From NCBI GenBank assembly GCA_021784205.1, contig JAJXTB010000014.1, forward strand, positions 1-35,869: a DNA stretch of 35,869 nt, given 5' to 3'. This DNA comes from Actinomycetes bacterium (GTDB lineage: Bacteria > Actinomycetota > Acidimicrobiia > Acidimicrobiales > RAAP-2). The position numbers and the translations under genes were made by a program. The notes beneath the pieces are model-generated. The model saw only the letters and a list, made by a program, of their open reading frames with translations. It searched no databases and had not been told where the DNA came from. Of this stretch, positions 8,778 to 17,048 are shown one piece after another; the first letter of the stretch is position 1; every line of letters starts with the position of its first letter.

Positions 8778-9686
8778 TCAGCCTCGTGGATGAGTCCGGC
8801 GGTGCACGCTCTGCAGTCGGGACTTTGAAACATGGGTGTAGAGCTGGGTCGTCGTAAGACTTTCGTGTCCGAGCAGTTCCTGGACGACACGTAAGTCAGC
8901 GCCACCTTCGAGCAGGTGCGTCGCGTACGTGTGTCGAAGCGCGTGGGGATAGACGTGACCCCTCGCGACCCGTCGGTCCAGGATCCGGCGTACGTCGCGG
9001 GGACCCAGGCGCCGCCCCCGGCGATTCAAGAAGAGCGCGTCGGGCGGCGACTCGTCGGTGGCGACCTCGTCGCGACCATCCTCGAGCCAGAGTCGCAACG
9101 CGTCGAAACCACGGTCGTGCAGGGGAACTAGACGCTCCTTGCGACCCTTGCCGAGCACTCTGACCAATCGTCGCGACCAGTCAATACTCACTCGATCCAG
9201 CCCGCAGAGCTCCGAGACCCGCAGACCCGCGCCGTAGAGGACTTCGCACACCGCCCGGTCGAGCAGGGCCCACTGATCGTCCCCCCACTCTTCGTCGAGC
9301 AGTGAGTCGAGCTGTTCACGAACGACGATCGTCGGAAGTGCCGGCGTGGGCCGCGGCGCGAGCAACCGCGCCGATGGGTCTGACTCGATCGCGCCGCGCT
9401 CGACCAACCAGGAGAAATAGGTGCGCAACGACGCCCGGCGCCGCCCGATCGAGGTTCGGGCGTCTCCCCGTTGGGACAGCCACACGAGGTACGAGCGCAG
9501 GTCGCGCGCGCCGACGGTGGCCGGTTCGGACAGCCCACGCGACGTCGCCCAGTCGATGAACCGTGACACGTCACCGCCGTAGGCGCGCACGGTGGCCGGC
9601 GATCGGTCCGCTGCGCGGAGCATCGCGACGAACCCCTCGAGCCCCCAGTGCGCCCCGGGCCCCCCGCCAGATTGCAGCTCCGCCAC
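8778..9686 (-). CDS. xerC: Tyrosine recombinase XerC/XerD-like
   Basis: Site-specific recombinase of the chromosome-dimer-resolution type. The 302-residue protein has an N-terminal SAM-like core-binding domain (about 15-95) and the catalytic domain with every expected residue: Arg156 (GAGLRVSEL), Lys180 (GKGRKER), His248 and Arg251 (HALRHTYATH), His274 (LLGHESL) and nucleophile Tyr283 (TTQLYTHV). The length matches XerC/XerD. No att sites, integrase cargo or tRNA target lie nearby, and a xerC beside rpsB is also known in mycobacteria, so this is housekeeping rather than a mobile-element integrase. GTG at 9686 has TAGCCT 6 bases upstream, suggesting a leaderless transcript. XerC versus XerD cannot be settled here. 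Confidence 0.9.
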   Translation of the reverse strand: MAELQSGGGPGAHWGLEGFVAMLRAADRSPATVRAYGGDVSRFIDWATSRGLSEPATVGARDLRSYLVWLSQRGDARTSIGRRRASLRTYFSWLVERGAIESDPSARLLAPRPTPALPTIVVREQLDSLLDEEWGDDQWALLDRAVCEVLYGAGLRVSELCGLDRVSIDWSRRLVRVLGKGRKERLVPLHDRGFDALRLWLEDGRDEVATDESPPDALFLNRRGRRLGPRDVRRILDRRVARGHVYPHALRHTYATHLLEGGADLRVVQELLGHESLTTTQLYTHVSKSRLQSVHRRTHPRG

Positions 9687-9692
9687 GCCCCA

Positions 9693-9698
9693 AGGCTA
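9693..9698 (-). promoter_or_regulatory. Predicted -10 of a leaderless xerC promoter
   Basis: TAGCCT fits TANNNT and leaves exactly 6 bases before the GTG start, so transcription would begin at or next to the start codon. No Shine-Dalgarno is present. The -35 region is weak (TCGGAC at 17 bp spacing). Confidence 0.5.
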
Positions 9699-9758
9699 CC
9701 CATCGCCTCGGCGAAGTCCGACGACCTAGGTAGTCTTGCCATGACTAAAGGAGTGTCG

Positions 9759-10433
9759 GTGCCGCGAATCCTGATCATCGAGGACGACGACCACATCCGC
9801 ACCGCCCTTCGTCTGATGTTCGAAGGCGAAGACTTCGCCGTCGACGACGCGTCGACCGGCGAGGTTGGAATCTCGCTGTTCCAGCGCATGGCCGCGGACA
9901 TCGCGATCGTCGACGTCATGCTGCCCGGCATGACGGGCTTCGAGACCTGTCAGGCGCTGCGCGAGTCGAGCGACCTGCCGATCGTGATCGTCTCAGCGCG
10001 TGACGATACCGCCGACGTGGTGCTCGGGCTCGAATCGGGCGCCGACGACTACGTCACCAAGCCCTTCATCCCCGAGGAACTATTGGCTCGGGTGCGCGCC
10101 CACATGCGTCGGCGACCCGACAAGACCACCCACGCCTTCAAACTGGGCAATCTTCACGTCGTGCCCGACGAAGGCGTGGTGCGCCACGACGACGGGACCG
10201 AACTGCACCTCACGTCAACGGAGTTCCGGCTGCTCATCGACCTGGCGTCGGCCGACGGACGAGTTCTCTCGCGCGAGGACTTGCTCGAGCGGGTCTGGGG
10301 TTACGACTACTTCGGCGACAGCCGACTGGTGGACGTGCACATCCGCCGACTTCGCACGAAGATCGAACCCGACCCGAGCAACCCAAATTACTTGGTGACC
10401 GTGCGCGGGGCGGGGTACAAGCTGGTGCTCTAG
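9759..10433 (+). CDS. mtrA: OmpR-family response regulator, MtrA-like
   Basis: DNA-binding response regulator, 224 residues. The receiver domain (about 1-115) has the acidic pair EDDD near the N terminus, phospho-acceptor Asp52 (IVDVMLPGM) and Lys101 (YVTKPF). The C-terminal winged helix ends in VDVHIRRLRTKIE and VTVRGAGYKL, typical of OmpR/PhoB effectors. GTG at 9759 is favoured: AAAGGAG (9747-9753) ends 5 bases upstream and the protein then starts PRILIIEDD; an in-frame ATG at 9741 would absorb the ribosome site. It overlaps the kinase gene by one base (TAGTG). With a histidine kinase and a GerMN lipoprotein following, it matches the actinobacterial mtrA-mtrB-lpqB order, which in mycobacteria controls cell division and wall genes. 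MtrA identity is inferred from context. Confidence 0.85.
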   Translation: MPRILIIEDDDHIRTALRLMFEGEDFAVDDASTGEVGISLFQRMAADIAIVDVMLPGMTGFETCQALRESSDLPIVIVSARDDTADVVLGLESGADDYVTKPFIPEELLARVRAHMRRRPDKTTHAFKLGNLHVVPDEGVVRHDDGTELHLTSTEFRLLIDLASADGRVLSREDLLERVWGYDYFGDSRLVDVHIRRLRTKIEPDPSNPNYLVTVRGAGYKLVL

Positions 10434-11824
10434 TGCGGCGCCGCAGCCTGCGCCTGCGCCTGCTCGTGACCTTCGGGTTGAGCGCCCTCTTGCTGAGCTC
10501 GATCTTCGTCACCGTCACGTTCCTCGGGATCCAACGCGTCCTGATCAACAACCAGCAGCAGACCGACCTCAAACAGAGCTACGTGAACGCCGCGCTCATT
10601 CGCTCGACGCTGTACTCGTCCCCGCCGGACCTGGCCAACCAGCTCAACTCCATCGAACGGGCGACGGACTCGAGCGTCCTGGTCCACACCCACCACCAGT
10701 GGCTCTCGCGCAGTAACGGAGCCGCCACCGCCGACGTGACCGAGACGATCATTTCGATGGTCGACCAGGGCCACGTCGTGCAACAGACCCTCGACGTTCA
10801 GGGGCGTCTCATCTTCGTCGTCGGTGTCCCGATCCCCGCGGTCGAGACCCAGGTCTTTGAGGTATTCAAACTTGGCGGACTGGAGAACACGCTCCGAACG
10901 CTGGTGACCGTCCTGGGACTCGGCGCCCTCTTGACCTCGCTGCTCGGTTTGGCCGGTGGCCTCTGGGTCTCACGGCGCGCCGTTCGCCCGCTCGAGCGGG
11001 TATCGGCCGCCGCCGCCGCGATCGCCGACGGTGACCTCGCGACCAGACTCTCGATCACCCAAGCGGACCAGGAGGTCGAACAACTCACCGAATCGTTCAA
11101 CACGATGGTGAGTCGCCTCGTCGATCGCCTCGAGCGCGACGCTCGATTCGCGAGTGACGTGAGCCACGAGCTTCGTTCTCCCCTCACCACTCTGGCGACC
11201 ACGGCGTCGGTGCTCCAACAGCACCGCGGTGAACTGTCAGTCGCCGGCCGCGAGAGTCTCGACCTGCTGATCGCCGACCTCGCGATCTTCCAGTCCCTCG
11301 TGGACGATCTGCTCGAACTCGCTCGCATCGACGCCGGTGCCGCACCCCACGTCATCGAACGGGTGCCCGCCATCGAACTCGTTCGCCAGTCGGCTCGCAG
11401 TGCGGCCCAGCGCCACGGTCTGCCGGTACCGCTCATCCAAGTCGACGCCACGGTGCACGACCCCTACGTCCACGTCGACCGCCGTCGATTCGAGCGCATC
11501 ATGACGAACCTCGTCTCCAACGCCGAACGCTACGCCCACGGCGTGATCGCCATCCGCATCGACGAGGTCAACGGTCGACTCGTCATCAACGTTGACGACG
11601 ACGGACCCGGGATCGCGGCCAACGAACGTGACCTCATCTTCGACCGCTTCTTTCGCGGTCGCGCGGCCAACGACCGCGGTGCGGCGCGCGGCACGGGCCT
11701 CGGACTCGCCCTCGTGCGCGACCACGTCTCGGCCTTCGGCGGCTCGATCAGCGCACTCGAGAGCCCCGAGGGTGGCACCCGGATCCAGATCCGACTGCCG
11801 ATCTCCGAGGAGGTGGCCGAGTGA
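10433..11824 (+). CDS. mtrB: Sensor histidine kinase, MtrB-like
   Basis: Membrane sensor kinase, 463 residues, partner of the preceding regulator. TM1 is about 10-31 and TM2 about 155-180, enclosing a ~120-residue extracytoplasmic sensor region. HAMP follows (about 182-235), then HisKA with phospho-acceptor His245 in SDVSHELRSPLTTL. The HATPase domain has the N box (MTNLVSNAERYA), G1 (DDDGPGIAANE), F box (FDRFFRG) and G2 (GTGLGLALV). Start GTG at 10433 overlaps the regulator stop by one base, and its stop overlaps the lipoprotein start by 4 bp (GTGA), so the three are one translationally coupled operon. The stimulus is unknown; the mtrB name rests on gene order and architecture. Confidence 0.85.
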   Translation: MRRRSLRLRLLVTFGLSALLLSSIFVTVTFLGIQRVLINNQQQTDLKQSYVNAALIRSTLYSSPPDLANQLNSIERATDSSVLVHTHHQWLSRSNGAATADVTETIISMVDQGHVVQQTLDVQGRLIFVVGVPIPAVETQVFEVFKLGGLENTLRTLVTVLGLGALLTSLLGLAGGLWVSRRAVRPLERVSAAAAAIADGDLATRLSITQADQEVEQLTESFNTMVSRLVDRLERDARFASDVSHELRSPLTTLATTASVLQQHRGELSVAGRESLDLLIADLAIFQSLVDDLLELARIDAGAAPHVIERVPAIELVRQSARSAAQRHGLPVPLIQVDATVHDPYVHVDRRRFERIMTNLVSNAERYAHGVIAIRIDEVNGRLVINVDDDGPGIAANERDLIFDRFFRGRAANDRGAARGTGLGLALVRDHVSAFGGSISALESPEGGTRIQIRLPISEEVAE

Positions 11825-12399
11825 CGCGAATCCGCCCAGTGGCCGGTCTCATCCTCGCGTCGGTCTTCTTGAGTTCCTGCACGCTGGTGCCGACGTCGAA
11901 GTCGCCCTCGCGCATCAACCCCGCGGCGGTGCCCCTCGGCCTGCTCGGCAAGACCATCCCCGGCACGGCCAGCGGGCACGTGATCTTCATCACCCAGCCC
12001 GTCTACATCGTGGACGCGACTGGCCACCTCGCCCCGTCGAGTCGGATCGTTCCCTCGCCGCCGACCTTGTCATCGGTCCTGCGCGAGCTGATTCTCGGAC
12101 CGACCGACATCGAAGTCGGCACCGGATACACCAGCGCCCTACCCAACAACCTCGTGGTCACCCAGGCGACGATCAATCACGGTGTGGGCATTATCGACCT
12201 CACCCGCTCGCTCTCGACGATCCCCCGCCAGCAGTTGATTCTCGCGGTGGGCCAGTTGACCCTCACGGCCTTCGGCGTGGGCGCGATTCACGGTATCCGC
12301 GTCACGGTCAACGGAGTGCCCGAGAAACTGCCACTGCCCGACGGCAAGATGAGCACGCTCGTGACCGCGAGCGACGTTCAGTCCCTGCGCACCGGCTAA
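11821..12399 (+). CDS. lpqB: GerMN-domain lipoprotein, short LpqB-like
   Basis: Predicted exported lipoprotein of 192 residues. The N-terminal signal ends in lipobox LSSC (Cys about 20), so it should be lipid-anchored outside the membrane. The remainder resembles one GerMN (sporulation/germination) domain: a VYIVDATGHLAP segment, VLRELILGPTD, and a C-terminal LILAVGQLTLTAFGVGAIHGI stretch (GerMN proteins typically end with a Q-L-V-T-L pattern). In mycobacteria LpqB, encoded after mtrAB, is about three times longer, carries an extra beta-propeller, and modulates MtrAB. Here only the GerMN part exists. The start GTG overlaps the kinase stop by 4 bp. The stop (TAA) overlaps the stop of rsfS on the opposite strand, leaving no spacer. 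Confidence 0.8.
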   Translation: MTRIRPVAGLILASVFLSSCTLVPTSKSPSRINPAAVPLGLLGKTIPGTASGHVIFITQPVYIVDATGHLAPSSRIVPSPPTLSSVLRELILGPTDIEVGTGYTSALPNNLVVTQATINHGVGIIDLTRSLSTIPRQQLILAVGQLTLTAFGVGAIHGIRVTVNGVPEKLPLPDGKMSTLVTASDVQSLRTG

Positions 12400-12761
12400 C
12401 GGCGGTACGCCGTGGCCGAGCTCCAGAGGTGCTCGAGGTCGTAGTAGTCGCGCGTCGCTTCGTCAAAGACGTGCACGATCACGTCGCCGTAGTCCAGGGC
12501 GACCCACTGGGCCTCGGTGGCCCCCTCGACGTGGTTTGGGTGACTCCCAACCGCTAGCGCGACGAGACGCTCGACCTCTTCGGCGATCGCGCGGACCTGA
12601 CGGTCAGTTCGACCCGAGACGATCACGAGCGCGTCGAAGGAATCGACCAGCGAACGCATGTCGATGACGACGACGTCGAACGCCACCTTCTCCTCGGCGC
12701 CAGCGACCGCCGCGCCAACGAGCTCTGAGACGTAGGTCGCAAAAACCCCCGGCGCCACCAC
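12396..12761 (-). CDS. rsfS: Ribosome silencing factor RsfS
   Basis: RsfS binds L14 on the large subunit and blocks subunit joining during slow growth. The 121-residue protein shows the family core: FDVVVIDMRSLVDSFDALVIVSG, RTDRQVRAIAEEVE, then GATEAQWVALDYGDVIVHVF and RDYYDLEHLW at the C terminus. The start is one of two adjacent GTG codons (12761 or 12758). No clear Shine-Dalgarno is present, and it follows the small membrane gene by 20 bp. nadD-rsfS linkage is common in bacteria. The 3' end overlaps the convergent lipoprotein gene by 4 bp. Confidence 0.93.
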   Translation of the reverse strand: MVAPGVFATYVSELVGAAVAGAEEKVAFDVVVIDMRSLVDSFDALVIVSGRTDRQVRAIAEEVERLVALAVGSHPNHVEGATEAQWVALDYGDVIVHVFDEATRDYYDLEHLWSSATAYRR

Positions 12762-12781
12762 GGTGCGCGACGCGATCTCGC

Positions 12782-12961
12782 TCAGTGGACCACCCCGATC
12801 ACGACCACCGCGGCCACGAAGGGAATCGCTAGGACACCGATACCGACCAGCGACCAGCGCTGCTTGGCCCGCCGGGCGTCGACGCGACCACGGGGCGCGG
12901 GTTCGAGCAGCGTGTAACGCGCCGCGCGTGGACTGGTCACATCAAAGTTTCGAACCGCCAT
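12782..12961 (-). CDS. Small single-pass membrane protein, function unknown
   Basis: A 59-residue reading frame between nadD and rsfS. The N-terminal ~38 residues are basic and hydrophilic (positive residues clustered at PRGRVDARRAKQR), followed by one hydrophobic helix of ~18 residues (LVGIGVLAIPFVAAVVVIG) that ends the protein. The positive-inside rule predicts a cytoplasmic N terminus. ATG at 12961 is chosen; an in-frame TTG at 12970 would add three residues and sits 3 bp after nadD. The tight packing, the TM segment and the lack of another gene here support a real gene. I do not recognise the family. In many actinobacteria a LytR-type gene lies between nadD and rsfS, but this is far too short for that. 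Confidence 0.6.
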   Translation of the reverse strand: MAVRNFDVTSPRAARYTLLEPAPRGRVDARRAKQRWSLVGIGVLAIPFVAAVVVIGVVH

Positions 12962-12973
12962 GTCGGTCAAACC

Positions 12974-13543
12974 TTATCCCCGGAAACCCTCGTAGAGCGG
13001 AATAACGTCCTCGGGCACGAAATCCCGAAGATTTTCGTGGTCGGGGTGGGTGTCGCGGATGAACGAGCTCGACAGGTCCACCGGCTCCATGGCGATCTCG
13101 TAGCTGATCCAGCCGGTGGGCATGGCTGGCGCCCGGCCCGGGCGCGGCACCACACCGACGCGAACCATGGTCCGCAGCACCGACGCGTCGTGCCATCGGT
13201 CGAGCTGTGACACCAGGTCCGCCCCGATGATGAGGTCGACCTCGTCAGCCTCATTGAGCAGTTCGCGCACCGTATCGATCGTGTAGGACGGTCCCGCGCG
13301 ACGAATCTCGCGGTCCGACACCACGACGAGCTCGAGTCCGTCGAAGGCGGCTTTGGCCATGGCGAGTCGCAGCGGAGCCGGGCGAACCGACCCGCGTTCG
13401 CTCTTCTGGTAGGGATCGCCGGCGACCGTGACCTCGATCCGATTGAATCGGTGACTGCGGGCGGCCGCTCGCAACGCCGCGACGTGCCCGAAGTGCGGCG
13501 GGTCGAAGGTCCCCCCAAAGAGACCGAGGCGCCGTAGTGTCAC
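12974..13543 (-). CDS. nadD: Nicotinate-nucleotide adenylyltransferase
   Basis: Transfers AMP from ATP to nicotinate mononucleotide, forming deamido-NAD. The 189-residue protein begins with the nucleotidyltransferase motif [14 protein letters not shown], followed by [10 protein letters not shown], the DLIIGADLV segment, and the C-terminal LSSSFIR motif (family SSTxIR). GTG at 13543 has TAGAGT 6 bases upstream and no Shine-Dalgarno, so it is probably leaderless. It is divergent from the DAHP synthase gene across 54 bp. Confidence 0.95.
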   Translation of the reverse strand: MTLRRLGLFGGTFDPPHFGHVAALRAAARSHRFNRIEVTVAGDPYQKSERGSVRPAPLRLAMAKAAFDGLELVVVSDREIRRAGPSYTIDTVRELLNEADEVDLIIGADLVSQLDRWHDASVLRTMVRVGVVPRPGRAPAMPTGWISYEIAMEPVDLSSSFIRDTHPDHENLRDFVPEDVIPLYEGFRG

Positions 13544-13549
13544 GGGCCA

Positions 13550-13555
13550 ACTCTA
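13550..13555 (-). promoter_or_regulatory. Predicted -10 of a leaderless nadD promoter
   Basis: TAGAGT fits TANNNT and ends 6 bases before the GTG start. No good -35 is visible. It shares the 54-bp divergent region with the promoter of the DAHP synthase gene. Confidence 0.5.
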
Positions 13556-13561
13556 GAGCGA

Positions 13562-13591
13562 TTGTCCGTCGCGCGAAGAAAGCCCTACGCT
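13562..13591 (+). promoter_or_regulatory. Predicted promoter of DAHP synthase gene (leaderless)
   Basis: TTGTCC (13562-13567), an 18-bp spacer, then TACGCT (13586-13591). Six bases later comes ATG at 13598, so the mRNA should start at the start codon. This is the best -35/-10 pair among the leaderless candidates in the window. Confidence 0.6.
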
Positions 13592-13597
13592 AGATGC

Positions 13598-14980
13598 ATG
13601 CATTCGTCGCCGTCCGATTGGTCGATTACGACGTGGCGGAATCGCCCGCTGCGTCAGAGTCCCGCGTGGCCCGACCGCGAAGCGCTGGAGCGGGTGGAGC
13701 GCGAACTGGCGACCAAGCCACCCCTCGTCTTCGCCGGCGAGGCGCGTCGACTCCAGCAGCACCTGCGCGACGTGGCCAACGGCGAGGCCTTTCTGCTCCA
13801 GGCCGGCGATTGCGCTGAGTCCTTCGACGAGGGATCGGCCGATTCGATTCGCGACAAGCTCAAGGTGATCCTTCAGATGGCGGTCGCGCTCACCTACGCC
13901 GCGGGCGTCCCCGTGGTCAAGGTCGGCCGGATCGCCGGGCAGTTCGCGAAGCCTCGCTCGGATGACTTCGAGGAGCGCGACGGCGTGCGCCTCGACGCGT
14001 TCCGCGGTCACATCGTGAATTCCGACGACTTCACGCCCGGCGCGCGTCGACCCGATCCGCAACGGCTGCTCGCCGCGTACCACCAGAGCGTCGCCACGCT
14101 CAACCTGCTGCGCGCGTTCACCACGGGTGGTTTCGCGGCGCTTTCGCGGGTGCACGCGTGGAACCAGGAGTTCGTCGCCAACTCACTCGAGGGCAAGCGC
14201 TACGCGATGGTCGCCGACGAGATCGAGCGCGCGCTGCAGTTCATGAAGGCGTGCGGCATCGATCTTCACGACGACACGGCGCTGCAGAGCGTCGAGTTCT
14301 ACACCAGCCACGAGGCGCTCATCCTGCCCTACGAGCAAGCGCTCACCCGCCAGGACTCGCTCACCGGCGACTGGTACGACTGCTCGGCGCACATGCTCTG
14401 GATCGGTGACCGCACCCGTCAGTTGGATGGCGCCCACGTCGAGTTCCTCCGCGGGGTCTCCAATCCCCTGGGTTTGAAGGTCGGGCCCAGCATCGACGTG
14501 GACGAACTGCGCCGGTTGGTCGACGCGCTGAACCCCGAGAACGAGCCCGGACGGCTCACCCTCATCTCGCGCATGGGCGTGGAACGGATCAGCGACATCC
14601 TCCCGCCGCTGGTCGAGGCCCTACGCGATGACGGCCGATCCGTGGTGTGGGCCTGTGACCCCATGCACGGCAACACGTTCCGCGTGGTCGGCGGCCAGAA
14701 GACGCGCCACTTCGACGACGTCCTGTCCGAGACGGCACAGTTCTTCGAGGTCCATCAGGCGCTGGGCACGTGGCCGGGCGGACTGCACATCGAACTCACC
14801 GGCGATGACGTCACCGAGTGCCTCGGCGGCGGCTCGCGCCTCGATGAGGCCGACCTCGACGTGAACTACACGACGATCTGCGATCCGCGGCTCAACGCGA
14901 CCCAGAGTCTCGACATGGCGTTCCACGTGGCCGAGTTCCTCCAGAACTACGCCTCGGCGAGCGGTGCCCGGTCGTTGTAA
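13598..14980 (+). CDS. aroG: Class II 3-deoxy-D-arabino-heptulosonate 7-phosphate (DAHP) synthase
   Basis: First enzyme of the shikimate pathway, condensing PEP with erythrose 4-phosphate. The 460-residue protein is the class II (plant/mycobacterial) type: [13 protein letters not shown] with metal-ligand Cys72, [65 protein letters not shown], the metal-site ACDPMHGNT (His), [15 protein letters not shown] (Glu) and CDPRLN (Asp). ATG at 13598 is chosen because a -10 hexamer lies 6 bases upstream; the frame stays open upstream to a TTG but that segment holds the promoter. It is a single-gene plus-strand unit whose 3' end overlaps the phosphatase gene by 34 bp tail-to-tail. Confidence 0.96.
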   Translation: MHSSPSDWSITTWRNRPLRQSPAWPDREALERVERELATKPPLVFAGEARRLQQHLRDVANGEAFLLQAGDCAESFDEGSADSIRDKLKVILQMAVALTYAAGVPVVKVGRIAGQFAKPRSDDFEERDGVRLDAFRGHIVNSDDFTPGARRPDPQRLLAAYHQSVATLNLLRAFTTGGFAALSRVHAWNQEFVANSLEGKRYAMVADEIERALQFMKACGIDLHDDTALQSVEFYTSHEALILPYEQALTRQDSLTGDWYDCSAHMLWIGDRTRQLDGAHVEFLRGVSNPLGLKVGPSIDVDELRRLVDALNPENEPGRLTLISRMGVERISDILPPLVEALRDDGRSVVWACDPMHGNTFRVVGGQKTRHFDDVLSETAQFFEVHQALGTWPGGLHIELTGDDVTECLGGGSRLDEADLDVNYTTICDPRLNATQSLDMAFHVAEFLQNYASASGARSL

Positions 14981-15633
14981 CTGAGCAACCGCAGCCGATC
15001 ACCGTCGAACTCGACCTCGGTGATCGAACAGTGCTCGGTTAAAAGACCCAAGCGCTCACCCGGTTCACTGCGGGTGACTAGCTTGATCATCTGTTCGACG
15101 ACGCCACCGTGGACCACGAGTACGACCCGCTGGCCCCCGTGGGTCCTCGCGATCCGCTCAAAGGCCGCTACGCATCGTTCGAAGAACCCCGTCCAGGATT
15201 CACCACCTGGCGCGAAGGGCCCGCGCGGGTCGACGTCCCAGTCGGGTACCCCGAACCGGGCGACCATCGCCGACCAGGTCAGCCCGTCGGCCTCGCCCGG
15301 GTGCAGTTCGCACAGGTCGCAGTCCGCCGTTGCTACGAGATCGCTCGGCAGTGCGCGAGCCAGGATCGACGCCGTCTCGATCGCTCGAGGCAGCACCGAG
15401 GTGTACAGCGCCTCGACGTCGTGGAACTCCGCGCTACGCACGAGTCGGTCGGTCAGCGCTCGCGCCTGCTCGCGGCCGGTGTCGGTGAGGCCGCGACAGC
15501 CCTTCGGCCCGCCGATCACGCCCTCGACGTTGCAGATCGCTTCACCGTGGCGCACGAGCACGAGCCGGGTTCCCCTCGCCGCGCGGCCCCGGGTGCGCAC
15601 CCCCGCGGGTGGCTCGACCGACCAGTCGCTCAC
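14947..15633 (-). CDS. Histidine phosphatase (phosphoglycerate mutase-like) family protein
   Basis: Member of the two-histidine phosphatase superfamily, 228 residues. The catalytic RHGE (Arg28, His29, Glu31) lies in [12 protein letters not shown]; a second His lies in VVLVVHGGV, and the acid Glu in [10 protein letters not shown]. This family spans phosphoglycerate mutases, cobalamin-pathway and sugar or lipid phosphatases, so the substrate cannot be assigned. GTG at 15633 overlaps the VWA gene stop by 4 bp (GTGA), tying it to the MoxR-VWA pair; the frame stays open upstream but only over VWA sequence. The 3' end runs 34 bp into the convergent DAHP synthase gene, with no terminator visible between them. 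Confidence 0.9.
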   Translation of the reverse strand: MSDWSVEPPAGVRTRGRAARGTRLVLVRHGEAICNVEGVIGGPKGCRGLTDTGREQARALTDRLVRSAEFHDVEALYTSVLPRAIETASILARALPSDLVATADCDLCELHPGEADGLTWSAMVARFGVPDWDVDPRGPFAPGGESWTGFFERCVAAFERIARTHGGQRVVLVVHGGVVEQMIKLVTRSEPGERLGLLTEHCSITEVEFDGDRLRLLSYNDRAPLAEA

Positions 15634-17048
15634 GACAGTTCGCCGACGAAGGCCTCCAGCTGGCGAAGCGTGCGGCACTCGACCACTCGATCGCAGTACG
15701 GCGCGTACTGATCGATGATCGAGTCCCCGCTGTTCCAGTAGCTCGCCGGCTCGGGGTTCAGCCAGAAGACGTTGCGCGCCCGGCGGCGCAGGTCCGCCAC
15801 GACGTCGGCGTGCGCCTGGTGGTAGTTGTTGCGTCCGTCACCGAGGATCAGGATGGTGGTTCGCCGGGTGATGTCGTTAGCGAATCGTTCGTGGAAGTTG
15901 AGCAGCGCCCGTCCGTAGTCGGAGTGTCCGTCAAAGGCCACCACGTCGGCCTCGGCGTTGATGCGCGCCACGGCGACCGCCGGGTCGTCAACGCCATCGA
16001 AGTAGTCGGTCACCTCGTCGAGGCCGTCGACGAAGACGAAGCTGCGGACCTTGGAGAACTGGGAGCTGATGGCGTGCACGAGGTGCAGCGTGAACCGGGC
16101 GAAGGACGCCACCGAACCCGACACGTCGGCGATGACGACGATCTCGGGTTTGGCCGGTCGCGGCGGCTTGAATCGCAGATCGAGCGGTACCCCGCCGGTC
16201 GACAGACTGCGCCGCACGGTGTGGCGAAGGTCGACGGGCCCGCGACGACGACGTCGGCGCCGCCGCGCGAGTCGGGTAGCGAGTTTGCGGCTCAGCGGGC
16301 GCAGCGCCCGTTCAAGCTGGGCCAACTCCTCGCGGTTCGCGTGCATCACGTCGAGGTCCTCGGGCAGCGGTTTGCGCACGGATTTGGCGAGCGCCGTCGA
16401 TCCACGATCTTCAACCAGACGCTCTCGGATGGCGCGTTCGACGGCCCGCTTCAGATTCTCGATGCGAGCGCGAGCCTCGTCGCGCGCGAGACGTTTGGCC
16501 AGTTGGTCGTCCTCGGCCGAGCGTTCGTCGGTCAGCCGAGCCTCGAGTCGTTCGAGCTCCAGGCTGCGCAGCGTTCGATAGAGGTAGTAGGTCCCACCGA
16601 CGGGTCGCCCCGGCTCCATACCCGCGTAGCGCGCCACCGCGGCGCGCGCGCCACGGTTGAGCGCCGTCGAGTCGCCGTCGCGCAACGCCCGATAGAGCAG
16701 GTCCGCGAGCTGGTCGGCGCTGAGCGGCGCCGAAGCGCCACCGCCATCACCCTGGGACTGGCCCGAACCCGGCGACCCCGCGTCGCCGTCGGGGGCTTCG
16801 CCGTCGGGGGTCGCGTCGCTCGGCGGCGTTGCCACCCGAGTGGCGAAGAACACGTCAAAGGCGGTGTAGAAGGCGGGCAGGTGATCGCCGTCCTTCACGA
16901 GGGTCGCGGCCAGCGAGTCGCGCAGCGCCGTGCGGTCGCCGAGGTCGATCACGCGCATCGCCCGCGCGGCGTCGACGTGTTCGGACATGGAGACCGGCAG
17001 CCCGGCGGCGCGTAGCTCGCCGACGAAGTCCGCGAGGACGTTAAGCAA
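15630..17048 (-). CDS. VWA-domain protein, CoxE-like
   Basis: Von Willebrand factor A protein of 472 residues, partner of the MoxR ATPase. The N-terminal part is helical with a Gly/Asp/Ser-rich linker (about 75-110). The middle is a charged helical region (160-260), then an eight-Arg run (about 262-269). The C-terminal VWA domain has an intact MIDAS DVSGS (Asp308, Ser310, Ser312) followed by FDGHSDYGRAL and ILGDGRNN. This is the CoxE/YeaD-type layout; such proteins act with MoxR ATPases to mature or remodel client complexes. TTG at 17048 is the only reasonable start (a stop lies two codons upstream) and overlaps moxR by 8 bp. No CO-dehydrogenase genes are nearby, so the client is unknown. Confidence 0.88.
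   Translation of the reverse strand: MLNVLADFVGELRAAGLPVSMSEHVDAARAMRVIDLGDRTALRDSLAATLVKDGDHLPAFYTAFDVFFATRVATPPSDATPDGEAPDGDAGSPGSGQSQGDGGGASAPLSADQLADLLYRALRDGDSTALNRGARAAVARYAGMEPGRPVGGTYYLYRTLRSLELERLEARLTDERSAEDDQLAKRLARDEARARIENLKRAVERAIRERLVEDRGSTALAKSVRKPLPEDLDVMHANREELAQLERALRPLSRKLATRLARRRRRRRRGPVDLRHTVRRSLSTGGVPLDLRFKPPRPAKPEIVVIADVSGSVASFARFTLHLVHAISSQFSKVRSFVFVDGLDEVTDYFDGVDDPAVAVARINAEADVVAFDGHSDYGRALLNFHERFANDITRRTTILILGDGRNNYHQAHADVVADLRRRARNVFWLNPEPASYWNSGDSIIDQYAPYCDRVVECRTLRQLEAFVGELS

Noticed and set aside
8778..9686. Tyrosine recombinase as a sign of an integrated element
   Set aside because: No att repeats, tRNA target, phage or cargo genes nearby, and its location beside rpsB matches housekeeping xerC.
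15609..17015. 468-codon plus-strand open frame opposite the VWA gene
   Set aside because: Shadow of a gene with an intact MIDAS motif and coupled neighbours; no recognisable protein features.
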